From: Liolophura sinensis
Lineage: Eukaryota; Mollusca; Polyplacophora; Chitonida; Chitonidae
Reading direction: 5' to 3'
Assembly: GCF_032854445.1 (NCBI RefSeq)
Contig: NC_088299.1
Coordinates: forward strand, 7,044,324-7,108,323
Length of the DNA stretch: 64,000 bases
A program made the translations under genes and the position numbers. Below the pieces are notes generated by a model that saw nothing but the letters and a program-made list of their open reading frames with translations, was not told the origin of the DNA and made no database searches. Positions within the stretch are counted from its first letter, which is position 1. Each line of letters begins with the position of its first letter. Shown here piece after piece: positions 47,950 to 62,000 of this stretch.

Positions 47950-49680
47950 TCTGAGCGTGTTGGGGGACGCTTAGTTCACGATGTAAGTAAATAAATCTTT
48001 CAAAAGCGTCATATTCTGTGCTACGATGTTCCGTCTTTTAGTGGAGACGCGGAATTTTCTACCTCAAACGTGGAACTCTTCAATTTTGTCATTATAAATC
48101 CTTAACTTTAACGTTAAACCGAAGCAAGATTATCCAATATACACATAGAATTAAAGTCAGTAGATATATAGAGGTAAACAGTCCATTTTAACACGTTGTC
48201 GTCGACTATTACTAGCCGAAATATTGAGAAAAAGATTTGAAACGAACCAAGGAAATGAAATGAAATTTGCCCATCGTAAAGATTTTGGTGAGGATTTTGG
48301 AAGCTTTCAAAGGGGAGACAACCCTGGAAATTTTATACCGACGCTAGATGTCGCTATTTCAGCACAGAAAACCGGCATGATCGTGAAATTTGTCTTGTGT
48401 CTTGACACAAGAAATTTTTAACCAACCAATAGAATTCTGTATAGGTGAGTAGCACACAAAATTTGCAATGCTTATAGCCATTAAGTTTTTGACGTTTGCA
48501 AATTAGGAAGAATGAGGATGTATAAGGGCGGTATTCGTTGTTCGCTGTCTATATTGCGACCTGTATTCGACGGTGAAGACTCAGTGTTGAGCATGTAAGT
48601 CTATTAGTGACTAGTAACCAAGTAATTTCACATGACGATGTTACTGTGAACCTCAGCGTCTTGCAAGCAAAGTATTCTACCGGACCAACACTTTCCTGTA
48701 CATAATCCGCCTTGGCAAGCGATTAGTTTGAGGTCTGATGTCTACCCCAGCTACTCTGTCTAAAACTTGTAAGACCATGATGCAAAATTTGCATTCCATC
48801 TTCCAGTTCCAATCCAATTGTCGAGTCAGAGCTCCGGTCTGCAGGTCTGAGATCCAGTCTGGACTAGCCCTGGATGACTACATAACGTTCTTCTCCGTTT
48901 TTACTGACACTCGCATAGTAATAGCTGGGTCTCCTTTGCCCCGGTGGGAAGAATTGTAAAAAAGCAGTCGATTACTAACCTACCACGTTCACCCAGTCAC
49001 TCCTTTACAATGCTTAGGGTTTTAGAACAACTGACTGTTAAAATCCCAAGATGTTGGTCATCCCAAAGTGAAATATCCAACCATATTTATTAAAGTCTAG
49101 CATTTCCACTCAATTGTCATTTACAAAATGGCTGCCATCTACATGGCGCACATGCACCGACAGGCAGGTGGATACAAAACTATCCTTCCCTTCTAATGCT
49201 GGAAAATACTAATGATGCCCTTATGTTGTTATATGATCATACAATAGCTGGCATTTGATGTACAAATCGCGTGCCAGGGATCCCAACTAGAGCATATGCT
49301 ATTGTTTTGTGCTATTGCTTTCCACAAACGAGGGCAGTATGGGTCAGCCGTTTCGTTTCCAGCAGGGTTTGTAATTTTTCTTTTTGCCAGACCAATATGC
49401 CATCATAAGCTGGAAAGGATATGATTAATGTCACGGTGAAAAGAGAAAATATCGAGAAATTTACAATTGTATATTATGAACATGAATCCCAATATGTGGC
49501 TTTATATGTTTACCATAAAACAACGGTATAGTCCGTTTTCCGATTTGACATAAGTTTTTACATTACCCGTCATCCATCCAAGCCGACATTCAAGTCGAGA
49601 TTAAAGAGTGCTTCAGTCTTGGCATATCATATTGAGGAAGACAATATCATTTGATCTATATCCGTTTTGAGTCGATACTT
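47950..49680. other. Promoter side of the zinc-finger gene and intergenic DNA
   Basis: The first few hundred bases should hold the minus-strand promoter and 5' UTR. No TATA box is convincing. Near 49125 'ACAAAATGGCTGCCATCT' resembles a YY1 site. No gene is supported. Confidence 0.35.
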
Positions 49681-49694
49681 GTTGGCATTCAACC

Positions 49695-50145
49695 GATAAT
49701 GATTAATACTCACCACACACAATGCTTTCTGATACAGAATAATTGATACTCACCACACACAATGCTTTCTGATACAGAATAATTGATACTCACCACACAC
49801 AATGCTTTCTGATACAGAACAATACTCACCACACACAATGCTTTCTGGTACAGAATAATTAATACTCACCACACACAATGCTTTCTGATACAGAACAATA
49901 CTCACCACACACAATGCTTTCTGGTACAGAACAATACTCACCACACACAATGCTTTCTGGTACAGAATAATTAATACTCACCACACACAATGCTTTCTGG
50001 TACAGAATAATTAATACTCACCACACACAATGCTTTCTGATGCAGAATAATCAATACTCACCACACACAATGCTTTCTGATACAGAATAATTAATACTCA
50101 CCACACACAATGCTTTCTGATACAGAATAATTAATGCTCCACACA
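49695..50145. repeat. ~36-40-bp minisatellite, about 12 units
   Basis: Units contain 'ACTCACCACACACAATGC' and 'TTTCTGATACAGAATAATT'. Shorter units lack the ATTAAT tail and end GAACAAT. Confidence 0.95.
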
Positions 50146-50426
50146 CAATGTGTTTTGTGATACAAAACAAACTGTGTAGAAAACACCACAGGATTGTGTA
50201 CGGTGATAGACGCTTATATCTGAATCATTAATGATGTGGCGGAGCAGTCGGTAACTTTGCATTTAAATAAAACAAAACGGAAAATGATGAACAAGTATTA
50301 CCTACTTCGCTTTAAATCACTTTTGTGGAGTGTGGAGGTATGATGTCGTAAACTTTTATTGTGTGCTTAAGGCATATCCTGTGGTTGTATTGTGTGGTAT
50401 GATTATGATGTCAAAATATCTGAACG

Positions 50427-50467
50427 TATCACAGGACATGTCATGTACCATGACATGTTCTGTGATA
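50427..50467. other. Near-perfect palindrome (19-bp arms, 3-bp centre)
   Basis: Left arm TATCACAGGACATGTCATG and right arm CATGACATGTTCTGTGATA are inverted repeats with one mismatch, separated by TAC. Each arm contains a GACATGTY core like a p53-family half-site. Confidence 0.7.
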
Positions 50468-50469
50468 AT

Positions 50470-51370
50470 GATTTTCCTTTGTCATGATGTATCCCCTGAC
50501 GTGTACTGGGATACAACGTGAACATTTATTATAGAGAAACCGTGTCAAGGAAAATTACATTAAGAGGTGATGTGTATTTGTTATACAAGGCCTGCTTGGC
50601 TCTGTTTGCTTTACTACAACACTCCCCGTCATTTGTCACTCAATTAGTCATGAAGATTGGCGATGACAAGAGAGTTGCCGCTATTTCATTTATGCAAGGA
50701 GTGGTATAACAAGAGGCAGTGTCATCAAGCCGTAAGGTTGCTTCCTTTAATCAAGGACTGATCTGGAAGCCAAGGAGCCAAGGAGCCAAACCAATAATCC
50801 ATCGTACTTGCCATTGTGTGATAGACGCTGGCGTTATTGCAGTGAGCATGAGCAAAGTCAGAAGGAACACTCAAGAGCCCATATTTGTAAATCATTTTGT
50901 ATGTAATATTCTCACAAGTCCTGTTGCTTTATGGTATGTTAAATTTCCAAAAAAAGAGGTAACAAGATGTGAGAAAGTATGATGTCTTACAACAGTAGAT
51001 ATTGTTTACAAATATCTCTCAAAACAAGTGTTGCCACAAAATAACTGATAGACTTTCCAAAATGGGATTAAGCCAGAATCATTCTTTGCAAGTAATTGTT
51101 TGAAGGTGGAGGTAATGTAATGAGAATTATGCATGTCTGCTGCAAATTGCTTTAGCTCCAAGATGGAAACTTTTTCACTTGGATTTGTTTTAAAAGTGAG
51201 GTGCAGTTGGTTCTCAGGTATCTCCAGGTTTCCCGAATTTCCTCCACCCGTAAACCTGACCGCTATCAGGAAAGTCAAGTATATATTCAAAGTACAGTAT
51301 AAAATGCTGATTATTCAGATACATGTAGATAAGTAAATGAAATACCTGCCACTCAAAATCGGTCTTCCAG
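50470..51370. other. Intergenic DNA without supported features
   Basis: Short open stretches exist on both strands (for example 50518-50709 and 51006-51290), but none has a domain, splice context or codon conservation that I can recognise. Confidence 0.35.
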
Positions 51371-51371
51371 C

Positions 51372-51505
51372 AACGTGTGGATGGTCGTGGGTTTCCCCGG
51401 GCTTTTCTCGGTCTCCTCCCACCATAATGCTGGCCGGCGTCGTATAAGTGAAATATTCTTGAGTACAGCATAAAGCACCAATCAAATAAATAAATAAATA
51501 CCACT
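51372..51505 (+). mobile_element. 5'-truncated SINE family 1
   Basis: 'CAACGTGTGGATGGTCGTGG' through 'CACCAATCAAATAAATAAAT'. The tRNA-like head is missing. Confidence 0.8.
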
Positions 51506-52921
51506 CAAAATCGTTTCTAGCAGTGTAGCATTTGTGTGCTGGCAGTGTGCCAGTGGTTTGCTTCTGGAATGGTATTGGACTGTTTGTAGAAAGCTTTTGT
51601 AACAGATATCAGCAGATGAACAAAATTAAGTAGGGTGGAATTATATATCAACATTGTCCAGAGATATTACTTCATTGCCCAAATCATTGTGTATGACACT
51701 TTTCAATAAAGCTTTTGAAAAAACCTGTATTTGGTGGTATTTTTCATTTAGCAGACCTCTATTAAGGAGGGTGGACGCCTTCTTCTGTTGGTAGATAATT
51801 TTTTATTAGGTGCAGTTCACTAGAGGTCACTAACTCACGTGTGTTGCATTGCAGTTGAATAATTTCAGCTGAACAGTGCATTTTGTTTTATGGTGGCTGT
51901 TAAAGTGGATCAAAGTGTAGACGAAATTTTGTCGACAGACTTGTCTCGTGCACAATTAAATTTAGTAATTCTTGTTACAATATATGTGCGTCTCATCATC
52001 TCATGTGAATTACCTCTCCCCCACAACGTGGAGTTATGAAACATAAGATAATTACTGTTTGAAGTAAGAAAAAATGTATGTGTCAGGCTTGACAATCAAT
52101 TGAGTTTCTAATTTCACATGGAAAAAATGGATTTTGTGTACAGGTTCTAGTGAAAAAAAATGTTTAAAGCCGTTTTTTTGAGACATTTTAAAGGATTACA
52201 ATTTTCGGTGTTATTAAATTGCTGAAAAAAAAATGTATTTTGAATTAAGACAGATTTTTCTTCTTCAGTGAGGCACAACTATAGAGCCGTTTGTTTACGC
52301 GTTTGTCTTGATTTTGATCGCGTTGTCGTCTTTTCTGGATTTTTTCAATAATTCACAGAACTGCGCTGTGTTTGGTTCACTGGTGAGATAACTTCATAGA
52401 TGTTTGTCAGTTTTCATGTGTGTTACAAGTATTTACATTTCCAAAATACGAACATCAGTACAGTACATGCTGATTGACTATACAAATGTTCAGATAAGAA
52501 TTGCGAGTTTTGACGAAGATAATTTTTTTTCTCATGAATATCAATATGATGTGCATAAATTTTTGGAAGTTTCATCGTTGACAAATTTCCATCCTAGAAC
52601 TCTATTCTAATCTCTTTAACAATTCTGAATTTTCTAATATTTGATTTCATAAATGTGTATCCATTACAGGTATTTATAATAATTTCTAAATATGTGACAT
52701 AATTGGAAATGGATACATGTTTTATTTAATCAAAGGCAGGAAGTAAGAATGTTGGTGTTAATGAAGATAAATAGAACTTTATCGTTGAAAATGATAATCA
52801 TCGTCACAACAGTCTGCTGATAAAACTGCTGTTGGGTAGTTTAAATCATTTTTAGTGTACAGTATTAATGTTAATGTTATAGTACATTGTTGAACGCTAG
52901 TAAAATGAATAAGTAAATAAA

Positions 52922-52981
<60 letters not shown>

Positions 52982-53058
52982 GGAAAGGTACCAGAAGAGT
53001 AAACTGACTGTATTACCTGTGCTTTGGACCAGGTGAGTAAAATCTCTGTGTTTTACAG
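51506..53058 (+). promoter_or_regulatory. 5' region and upstream intron of the NCOA5-like gene
   Basis: A TTTTACAG acceptor at 53051-53058 precedes GTGAGGGTCAGTC and the start codon, so a 5' non-coding exon must lie upstream, position unknown. (TA)n occupies about 52927-52972. No promoter element is certain. Confidence 0.35.
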
Positions 53059-53071
53059 GTGAGGGTCAGTC

Positions 53072-56000
53072 ATGGACAGACTTGACTATCGCCGCAGTCG
53101 AAGCCGCGAGTCCTACAGAAGTGGCGGACACAGAGACAGCACCCCACTGGCCTACTCCGGAGCATATCGCAACCACAGCTCTTCCAGACGTCGAAGTCGA
53201 AGCTATAGCCGAGAACGAGGACGACACCGGTCTCGAAGTCGAGACCGGCGTTCCCGAAGTCGAGACCGGCGTTCCCGAAGTCATGATCATCGGACGCGCA
53301 GCCAATCTCATCGGTCACATAGCCGGGACAGTCGCAGGAGCAGCAGGAGACGTGGGGGTAGAGGGCGCTCTTCATCGTCTTCATCTTCCTCCTCTGACTC
53401 ATCGGATCAGTTACGAAGGCAACGAGAAGAAGAGAAACAGGCAAAGGAGATTCTGGCAGCCCGTGTCTTTGTGTGTAATCTTCCTTATGGGAGCTTTACA
53501 GAGGCTGACCTGAGACATATGCTGGATAGTCATGGCAAACTGAAAAGTAAGTCTTAATTTAAAATTTGAAATGTGATATAAATGCATAATTTTAGACGAC
53601 CATATAAGTTAAAATTTGGATTGCTTATAAACAAGAGGGTGGAGATGGCCAGCATACAATGACCGAGGAGACTCTTACCAATGTGGCTGCTTTGAGTGTC
53701 TGTCGGCAACCTACGTGTGGTCGTGTTTTCTCCCGGACTCTGCCTGGTTTCCTTCCATTTTTGTTTCTGTTATTTCATTTTCTTTGTTAATGTATGTTAG
53801 GGAGAACCCTTGAGGCCATTAGGCTGCAGGAAACACCCTTAAAGCAAATAAAGAATTAAATTAAATAAAATCAGCCCCATGTCGTAATAAGCCACATCGA
53901 GATCTCTGTTGCGCGGTGCTTAAAATGCTAGCACAGCGCAATGACCCAGGAGTTTCAAACCAATGAAGGCAGTGTGAGTGTAAGGCCAGTTTCCGCCCAC
54001 CATAGTGCTGTCAGCTGTCTTATAAGTGAAATATTTTTGAATATGGTGTAAAACATCAAAAATAAAATCATTTTATTAAAATTACTCATTTATTTGATTG
54101 GTGTTTTACACCGTACTCAAGAACATTTCACTTATACAACAACGGCAAGCATTTTGATGGGAGGAAACATGTTGCCGGCAGACCTTCCTCTGATGGCTGG
54201 AGAGGAAGCCAGCCAGAACTTGACTTGTATTCACAGCGACCGCATTGGTGAGAGCCTCCTGGGTGATTTATGTCATTGCGCTGTGTTGGCGTGCTAACGC
54301 TCTCAGACACCGGGGCCATAAAAAGTAAATAGTCTGCGTCCTATATCTTCTATTGGGTAATTTCAGGGAGTGGTTTCAGATAATGGGAGTGTAAAACACT
54401 TCAGCACTCCTGCTTGCCAATACTGGGCTGATCTGTAAATCTAAATATATGTAGCTTAGCACTTACCCATTTACCCTAAATCACCTAAAATTTCGTCAAT
54501 GAGTAAGTTTTTCATTTTTCTAGATTGTGTGAGTTCTACTGATTTTAGAAAGGTGCTTTGAGAGGTGTTCAGATGGAAAACTGGAAAAATGTAAATTTTA
54601 ACACCAGAAGTAATATCTCATGACATTTTTTTGGCCTCCAGAAATGCTCTTTTTTTTGGTCGAATTTTCAGGTCATTTAGGGTAACCCTATTGCTGATTA
54701 TTATTACAGGCGTCAACATGTTTGTGGATCGTGGATACGCTTTTCTGCAGTACGAGACTGAGGCCGATGCGAGGATTGCTGTGGAGGAAGGCCGAGGGAG
54801 TATTTGGAAAGGGCGTAAAATTGGTATGTGGTGATCCGGCCATTGACACCTGTGATGACACAGGTGGCCAATAGATCAGGGGGCTTTGGTAAAAACAAAT
54901 AAAACAACCCCAAAAGACCATCATACAGAATGCAGTTGCCTCCCTCATGTTACTATTGTGTTCCTTTGGGCAAACTTTAGGCAATTAAATGCATTTCAAA
55001 TCCTTTTGGAAATAGACCGATTTCACGGCACTTTATTTCAGGTTTTCTGTAAAAGGGTAGGTTCATGTATTGCTTCTAAATGAAGCAATGTTCTGTAATT
55101 TTGATCATTTGCCTTATGCTGAACTGTAATTATGATCATTTGCCTTATGCTGAATGCTTGAAAACAGATACCAGTCAGAAAACCTGTAAACCGTATGATA
55201 TTGGTCCATCCTAACCCTTAGGTTTCATTTACATACACATTGCACAGTGTGCAAAGAATTCTATTTTTTTTTTTTTTTTTGTGAATGTGTAGTTCAGAGA
55301 ATCTGAGCAAATATGATTTCTTTATTTGACCCAAAATATGCCACAAATTAGCACATTTTTGGAGATAACTAACTTTTCTCTACTATGATATCATTCTGCA
55401 TGTACCTTCAAAGAAACCACAAAAGGAATTTCAGACATCACAAGAAATGAGAGAATCAGGCATAGTGAGGAAATTCGCCCTGGACAAAATCTAAGGTCGT
55501 TATTTATGCGAAGTTTAATGACTGACTCGTTAGTCGTTATCAATGCTTGTGAAGAAATTTTACTGGAAATGTTCACAGGTCAGCAGTGCTATTGAGACAA
55601 ATAAAAACTGATTACTTCAATCAAAAACTTGCAATGTGTGTTTCTGTATGATCATTAAGCTTGATAGAGTCTGTCAGGTATAACTGCCGTCAAAACAGTT
55701 GCTGCCCTTAGATTATGTTACATGTATTATTACATTTGTGTAAATGTATTATTACATTTGTGGAAATGCCAAGTATTTATTACATTTGTGCTTTGAAGGG
55801 AGTAATATTAAATGTGCCTTTAGGAGACAGTTAAGACGCCTGCGTAACAACATCGACTGTGTCACAGCCTTACTAACTAAACTTGTTATTGTTCTTATAT
55901 GGTCTTTGCATGCAGAAGATATGATTGTATTTTCGGGTGAAGATAGTATTTTAATTTACATGTACAAAAAGTGATAAAATCCATCCAGAGTTGTAAAAAA

Positions 56001-59000
56001 TGCACATAAAGGGATGGATTTCAAGACACTTAAAATCCAGTGTTTATCAGTTGACATCAGTGTTTATGCTAACATCAGTGTCAGCATCCAAGAACAATGA
56101 AAGCAGTATTCAGGTCATTGTGTAAGGGTTATATCTGAAAAGCACTGTACGGATTTGTATTGTGCTCGGGTTTTACATATTTGTTAAGAACAGTAACACA
56201 GGGCTGATGTCACATTGTTAACACCCAGCCCATATGTTAATTACTGTAAATTACCGAACTACAACCATCGTGTCTCTTGTGTGCTAGAATTCATGTTAAG
56301 GTGACTTTTTCAGCCCTTTATGTATCTCCCGCGGGTGAACTCTGTGGAATCTGTGATACCAAATCCATGTATTATTTACTAGTATTCTTCATTTATTATT
56401 TATTTATTTGATTGTTGTTTTACGACAATTTGTTACAATTGCTGTGTGTGATTGAATATTTTCCCCTCTTGACCTACTGTAGATGTTCATGTAGGTCAAC
56501 ATTGACATCATATGGTAACCGTCTCATGTATATTTCTGGCAACCTGCTCCTGTTTCCTGTTAACTGGTTTTGCATAACCTCTAATTGAACATGTTTAATG
56601 ATTGTCCATTCATTCCCAGACCTGCAAAGGGACAGGCCTAAAGCTGTCGGTTTTCTGCCAGTGATGAAATCCAGTGTTGAACATGTTCATATCATTATAA
56701 TGTTGAGCATCGCCATAATTCTATTAGTTTCTGCTTTATTTCAGATATAAAAATGGCTATGGAAGGAAGACGAGACAGAGAAGGATTTGCCAGACGTCCC
56801 TCACCCCCTCCGCCCATGGGGTAAGTTACAGCTGAGTGCTCAAGGCAGTCATGATAAGCAATTGATTGATCCCTCGTGCCTGATATCTGACAATCCTGTT
56901 GCGTGATAATTTTACGCCTCGTTCCATTTTGAGACACGACACAAAGATTGAAGGTTGTAACATCCGGTTGATCTATTTGCAGCATTATTGAGTATGATTG
57001 GTGAAATGGGTGTTCTTGATTGACAGTTTGGAAAGGTGTTAGTTTGTCTGGTATTGTCTTAGGGCTTTCACAGATGGTAGTGAATCAAATCAGTTACAGG
57101 TGATAAAACTGCCCCAGTTAGACTGAACACTATTATACCATTGTTGATTTGTGCATCAGTTTTCTGACAGATAACACTGGCCCAGATAACTCAGTTGGTG
57201 GAGTGTCTGTTTCGGGGCCTAAGTCGGGTCACACCCAAGACCTTGAAAGAGGAAATTATATTTTCCTCATTGCCGTTCAAAGTGAAGGGAATAGTGCGAC
57301 AGGTTGACCTTTCTCAGTATAATGGTTGGGACAGGGTGGCTTATTTGCCATCGGTAAGCTGTCTCATTGAAGCAGCACTTGATAAAAGAGCGGTGGAAAT
57401 TAGTCCTGCAGGAAGGAGGCACATTACATGCACTGTAAGAATTCCTTCGTCGTCACATAACTGAAAAATGGTTAAGTACAATTTTAAACCCCAAGCTTTC
57501 ACTCACTCTGATAGATAATATGCAGATTTCATTAATTTTATCATGTGACACAATCATCAAAATAGTTCTGATCGAGAAAGGTCGAATACTGAAATTACAT
57601 CTTAGTACTCAAATGATATCTGAAATAACTTTGAGGGAAAACATAGTGTATATCACCTAAAGTTTGGTGCTGTGTGTGAAAATGCACATTCAGAAGCAGA
57701 TAAAGGCCTTTAGAATGGCACTTTTAATGCTACCTACTTTCAACTTAACGAAAACTCTTTAACTGGTCCTATAAGGTTGATGAATTGATCAGAATGCGTC
57801 ACTTGAGAAATGCTAAATTTCAGATGAAACACAAAAGCTGCATACCAAATTATGGTATATGTACTTTTTTCTGCCCATTTTCTGATACTTTAATTTTCAC
57901 TTAATTTTTTGTGCGGAAACAATTTCGCTGCCACTGAAGCTGTGAAGATTTTGCTCTGTATGGCCTAACTTTCTCTGAAGATTTGTAATTTTTGCAAACT
58001 TTAATGTAATAAGTTCACTTATTTTGCTCACAACGGTATGACTGAAATATTGCCAATGTGGAATTAAAGAACAATTATTCATTCATGTGATTGAAGCACT
58101 GAAGTTTAATTTGCTGTTGGTGCAGATTTGTCATAACAGACTTTTGTGCCTTTGAAAGCAGTAATTTTGCCAGGAGATGAAATACATATGGAAATAGTCA
58201 TAAAGAGGGTGTGTGTGGGTGGAAGTGAAGGAGGGGGGTGGGGGATGGGGGATGGAAACTTTGGGCATAATGTTTTCAGTTTTGTCCAACAGTAAATACA
58301 AATTCTTGTCATTGCTGCTGTACTAGATTATATCGCACATGTGTACTCCCCATTCACTTGTGTGATAATTTTGACCTTTGTTTAACTCAGGCTTCTTCCT
58401 CTGTCTGGTGTACAAAGGCCTGACCCGGACAGACCTGACAGGTATTGGTGATTGTGCAACTTGTTGCTGTTGTAAGGACTTGTGCAAATTTTTTTCTGTT
58501 GTCCTGACTCGTGCAACTTGTTACTGTCGCCCTGACTTGTGCAACTTGTTACTGTCGCCCTGACTTGTGCAGCTTGTTACTGTCGCCCTGACTTGTGCAA
58601 CTTGTTACTGTCGCCCTGACTTGTCGATCCTGCACACCAGGCTTTGTCTGCATGGATGTTATTATTCTGTCCGCCCGACATAGTGATTCTTGTACATGTG
58701 CATCTACAAGAGTTTAGAAAGATTTAATATAGGAATTGAGAAATGCACAAACTTCCTTACAGGATGACAAATATAATTTTGTGTTTCTCAAGGACTGTTT
58801 TTTATATTTCTTAATTCGGGTGACCTGAGATCAAACCCGGATCGCATCATACCAAAGACTTTATAAATGGTACGGTACTTGTTGCTGCCTCGCTCTTTGC
58901 TCAGCACGAGGAGGCTAGAACCAGGAAAACAGACTGGTTGGCAGGGGGTCAGTCATGAAATAGTTTGTTGTCCATTCAGCAAATGCATTCATAGATTTAT

Positions 59001-62000
59001 ATGGGTATGCCTTTTGAATGGGGAATCTGGCACTGTTATTAGTGGAATAAAGTTGATTTGACGTCACTGGTCTCAATATGGTCTGAAAAATTTACAAATT
59101 TTGCTAGGTAAAAATTAACTCAAACTAGTTTTCTGGAAGTGTTTAATGATTTTTCTTCTGACATTATACTTTAGATCCTTTAAATAAACTAAAATGCTTA
59201 CAATATTTTGCAGAAAAAAAAATCCACTGTCTTACGATTGAAGAGGTACCAGCAAATCTATTAGTGTACCTGTAAAATGAGCTTGCTTTAGTTGTATGCT
59301 TGTGTGCTGGAGTCGTTTGCATTATCCTGAGAGTGCATCAATTTAGAAAATCAACAAGTTACTAAGTCCATGAGTTATCTTTTCACCAGTTTAACCCCAG
59401 GCCGCCTCCCACGAGACCGTTCACCTGTTCGCCTCGTCAGAGATCGCTCACCCTTGAGGGACGACAGATACAGAGACCCCTACAGAGATCTGAGAGACCC
59501 CCCTGTCAGGTATACTAAGGGAGACTACTCAAGTCCATGTGTGGGAAGATTTGCCTACCGCTGATAAACTGAGGAGTGTGTAGTTCATACGTTAAATAGA
59601 GAATTGAAAAGAAATCTGCTATTAGCCAGTTAGTGTGGATTAATTATGGTTGATTTATAGGACGGCGGCCAGCATTATGGTGGGAGGAAGCCAGGCAGAC
59701 CCTGTGGGTAACCCACGTCCGCCCACATCACTTGTATGTGATTGCCTCGCAGGTGTGATAGTGCTATGTGCTGTATATTTTAAAAATCTGGAAAAATAGT
59801 GCAAAATATGGATCTTGAGAATGCATGCCTCCTTGTGCCTCTTAGCAGTCATGGTGGTGGTTCAAATCCACCATCAGCCGATTTTTCAATTTAGGCTTTA
59901 GATGATTTCCTCTATGTATTAATATAAATTAACAAAAAAGGGGGTTAAGAAATTTTCATGATGTTTCACTGGAGCGCTTACATCAGTTTTCTCACAAGAT
60001 TGTAGTTGCTCTGTGGATTAAATACTGATGAAATAACTGTGTGTTTGTGTGTGTTTACCAGGCGAGATGACCCGTATTATGATGACCCCTACAGACGTCT
60101 CCCTCCTCCAGACGACCCTTACCTGGACAGACTGAGAGACGACAGATACAGGTGAGTCAACAAGGCAGGGCTGAAGATCTGGTAAAGGTGCACAAAAATT
60201 ACACCTGTATGTAATTGACTGGCTTGTTTTACAGCGGGGGCCTCTGTGGTTCATTTGGTTAGCGCGCTAGCGCAGCGTAATGACCCAGGAGCCTCTCACC
60301 AATGGGAAGGTCTATCAGCAACCTGCGGATGGTCGTGGGTTTTCCCCGGGCTTTGCCCAGTTTCCTCCCACCATAATGCGGGCCGCCGTCGTATAAGTGA
60401 AACATTCTTGAGTAAGGTGTAAAACACCAATCAGATAAATAAATCAATAAATATTTGACAGCGAACTGGGGTAAAATCTGCCTATTTTGTGTGAGTTTAA
60501 TTTTGCTCTCTGCTGTGATTCTTCAACCTTTTGGGCATGTGTGCAAGGTGTTTATTCAAGCATATTTTTACGGCTTTATTCTTTGTAGACCATTAAGGTC
60601 ATACTTTTTAAGAAGCCCAGAAATTGGCCGATGCAATCCATGTAGTTTTGTCTCCAAAATCTAATTATAAATGTGCTTAAATTGCACTGAAAGTTTCCTC
60701 TTTCATAACAGTAAACAGGCAGCGAAATTTGGCGCGAACGAAACCGTCGGTCGCGCAACGGTTACGTGCGGTTCAATTTGGCTAACCGGAAAATCGGTTA
60801 GGCCAACTGTCCAACGAGAACGTTCTTAGAGTCAGTGTGCATTAGGTAACTACAGATAAACTGGACTGAACAGCTTTCATAATCACAACGCGGCCAGTAT
60901 GGCAACGCGTCTAAAAATAGAAACATCGATTTCAGCCACAGCCAGCTGCCTGTGCTGGTCACATGGAAATGTAATCATTCATATATGCTTTACAGGCTTT
61001 GAGATAATACTCAAATTATTTATTTTGACTTATCTTTTCACGATCACGCAAGTAAATAAAACAAGGTTACCTTTTCATGTACATGTAGTTTAATTGCTAC
61101 TCGAGCCCAAATTAGTCGAGTCTACTGTACAGATTGATGGAACCCTCACGGGACCTCACCGGCTGCGTTCTGATTTAGAGCACAGGCCTGTGACGCATAG
61201 GCCTGTGACGTCAAGGTCTCTCCCGGCCCTGTAGCGAGTATATATATACTGTATATATATATATATCACTATGGTAAGACTCACACCACGTGCGTTGGAA
61301 ACTGCGTTAATTATCAGTAATCAGGGATACCAAACTCGCTCCCCAATACCGTAATGACACTTACTGGAAGTACTTAATGTTGGACTGGGCATATTGCAAA
61401 CATATAAGCCTGTATAACGGAATTTCACGTAAAAATGTGCCACAGGAGTCAAGTACCAACCAGGCAACACACAACGTTGAAACACCGTGTGAGTGTAAAA
61501 TTTCTCTTTCTTTTGTTCACCAACCTTACGGTATGAGCTGCTAGATATAGAAAAGAAAAACAAACATAACATTGAGCTGAATACTTGATCCATAATGATG
61601 CCTGAAACATAAACCACGTAAACAATTAGCGTAACCGATCGGATTGATAAACATACGTGGCGTAACCAAATGATAGGTTAGGCGAGGCGGAAAAGACGTA
61701 ACCGATTTCTGGGTTTCGCCGGCAGGCCAAATTTCGCTGCCTGAGTAAATGTTGAGGAAGGTGTCTTGCTGGTTTAGATGTTTAAAGCGCTGGCTTACTG
61801 CAACTATCAGGCCCTTGACTACTGAGGTCACGTGTTCAAATCCAGGCTTAGCTATTTCAGCCGTGGCATTTTGGCTATAGGTTTGGCAAAGGCCGGTGGT
61901 TTACTCTAGGCACTGTTTTCCTCTGACCATAGATTTGACTTGGCCGAGGTGGTTAGTACACCAACATGGCGCTTTGACCCATGATGTCCAGCTCATGCTG

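Noticed and set aside
49750-49950. 66-codon minus-strand frame of repeated 'SIVLYQKALCVV'
   Set aside because: Pure translation of the 36-40-bp minisatellite.
53082-53513. 143-codon plus-strand frame, Ala/Glu-rich, overlapping NCOA5 exon 1
   Set aside because: A shifted frame of the Arg/Ser repeat; the RS frame continues through the RRM and the phase-matched exons.
59845-59885. Possible tRNA T-arm ('GGTGGTTCAAATCCACC')
   Set aside because: A perfect T-arm without matching acceptor, D-arm or anticodon arm upstream. Likely tRNA-derived debris.
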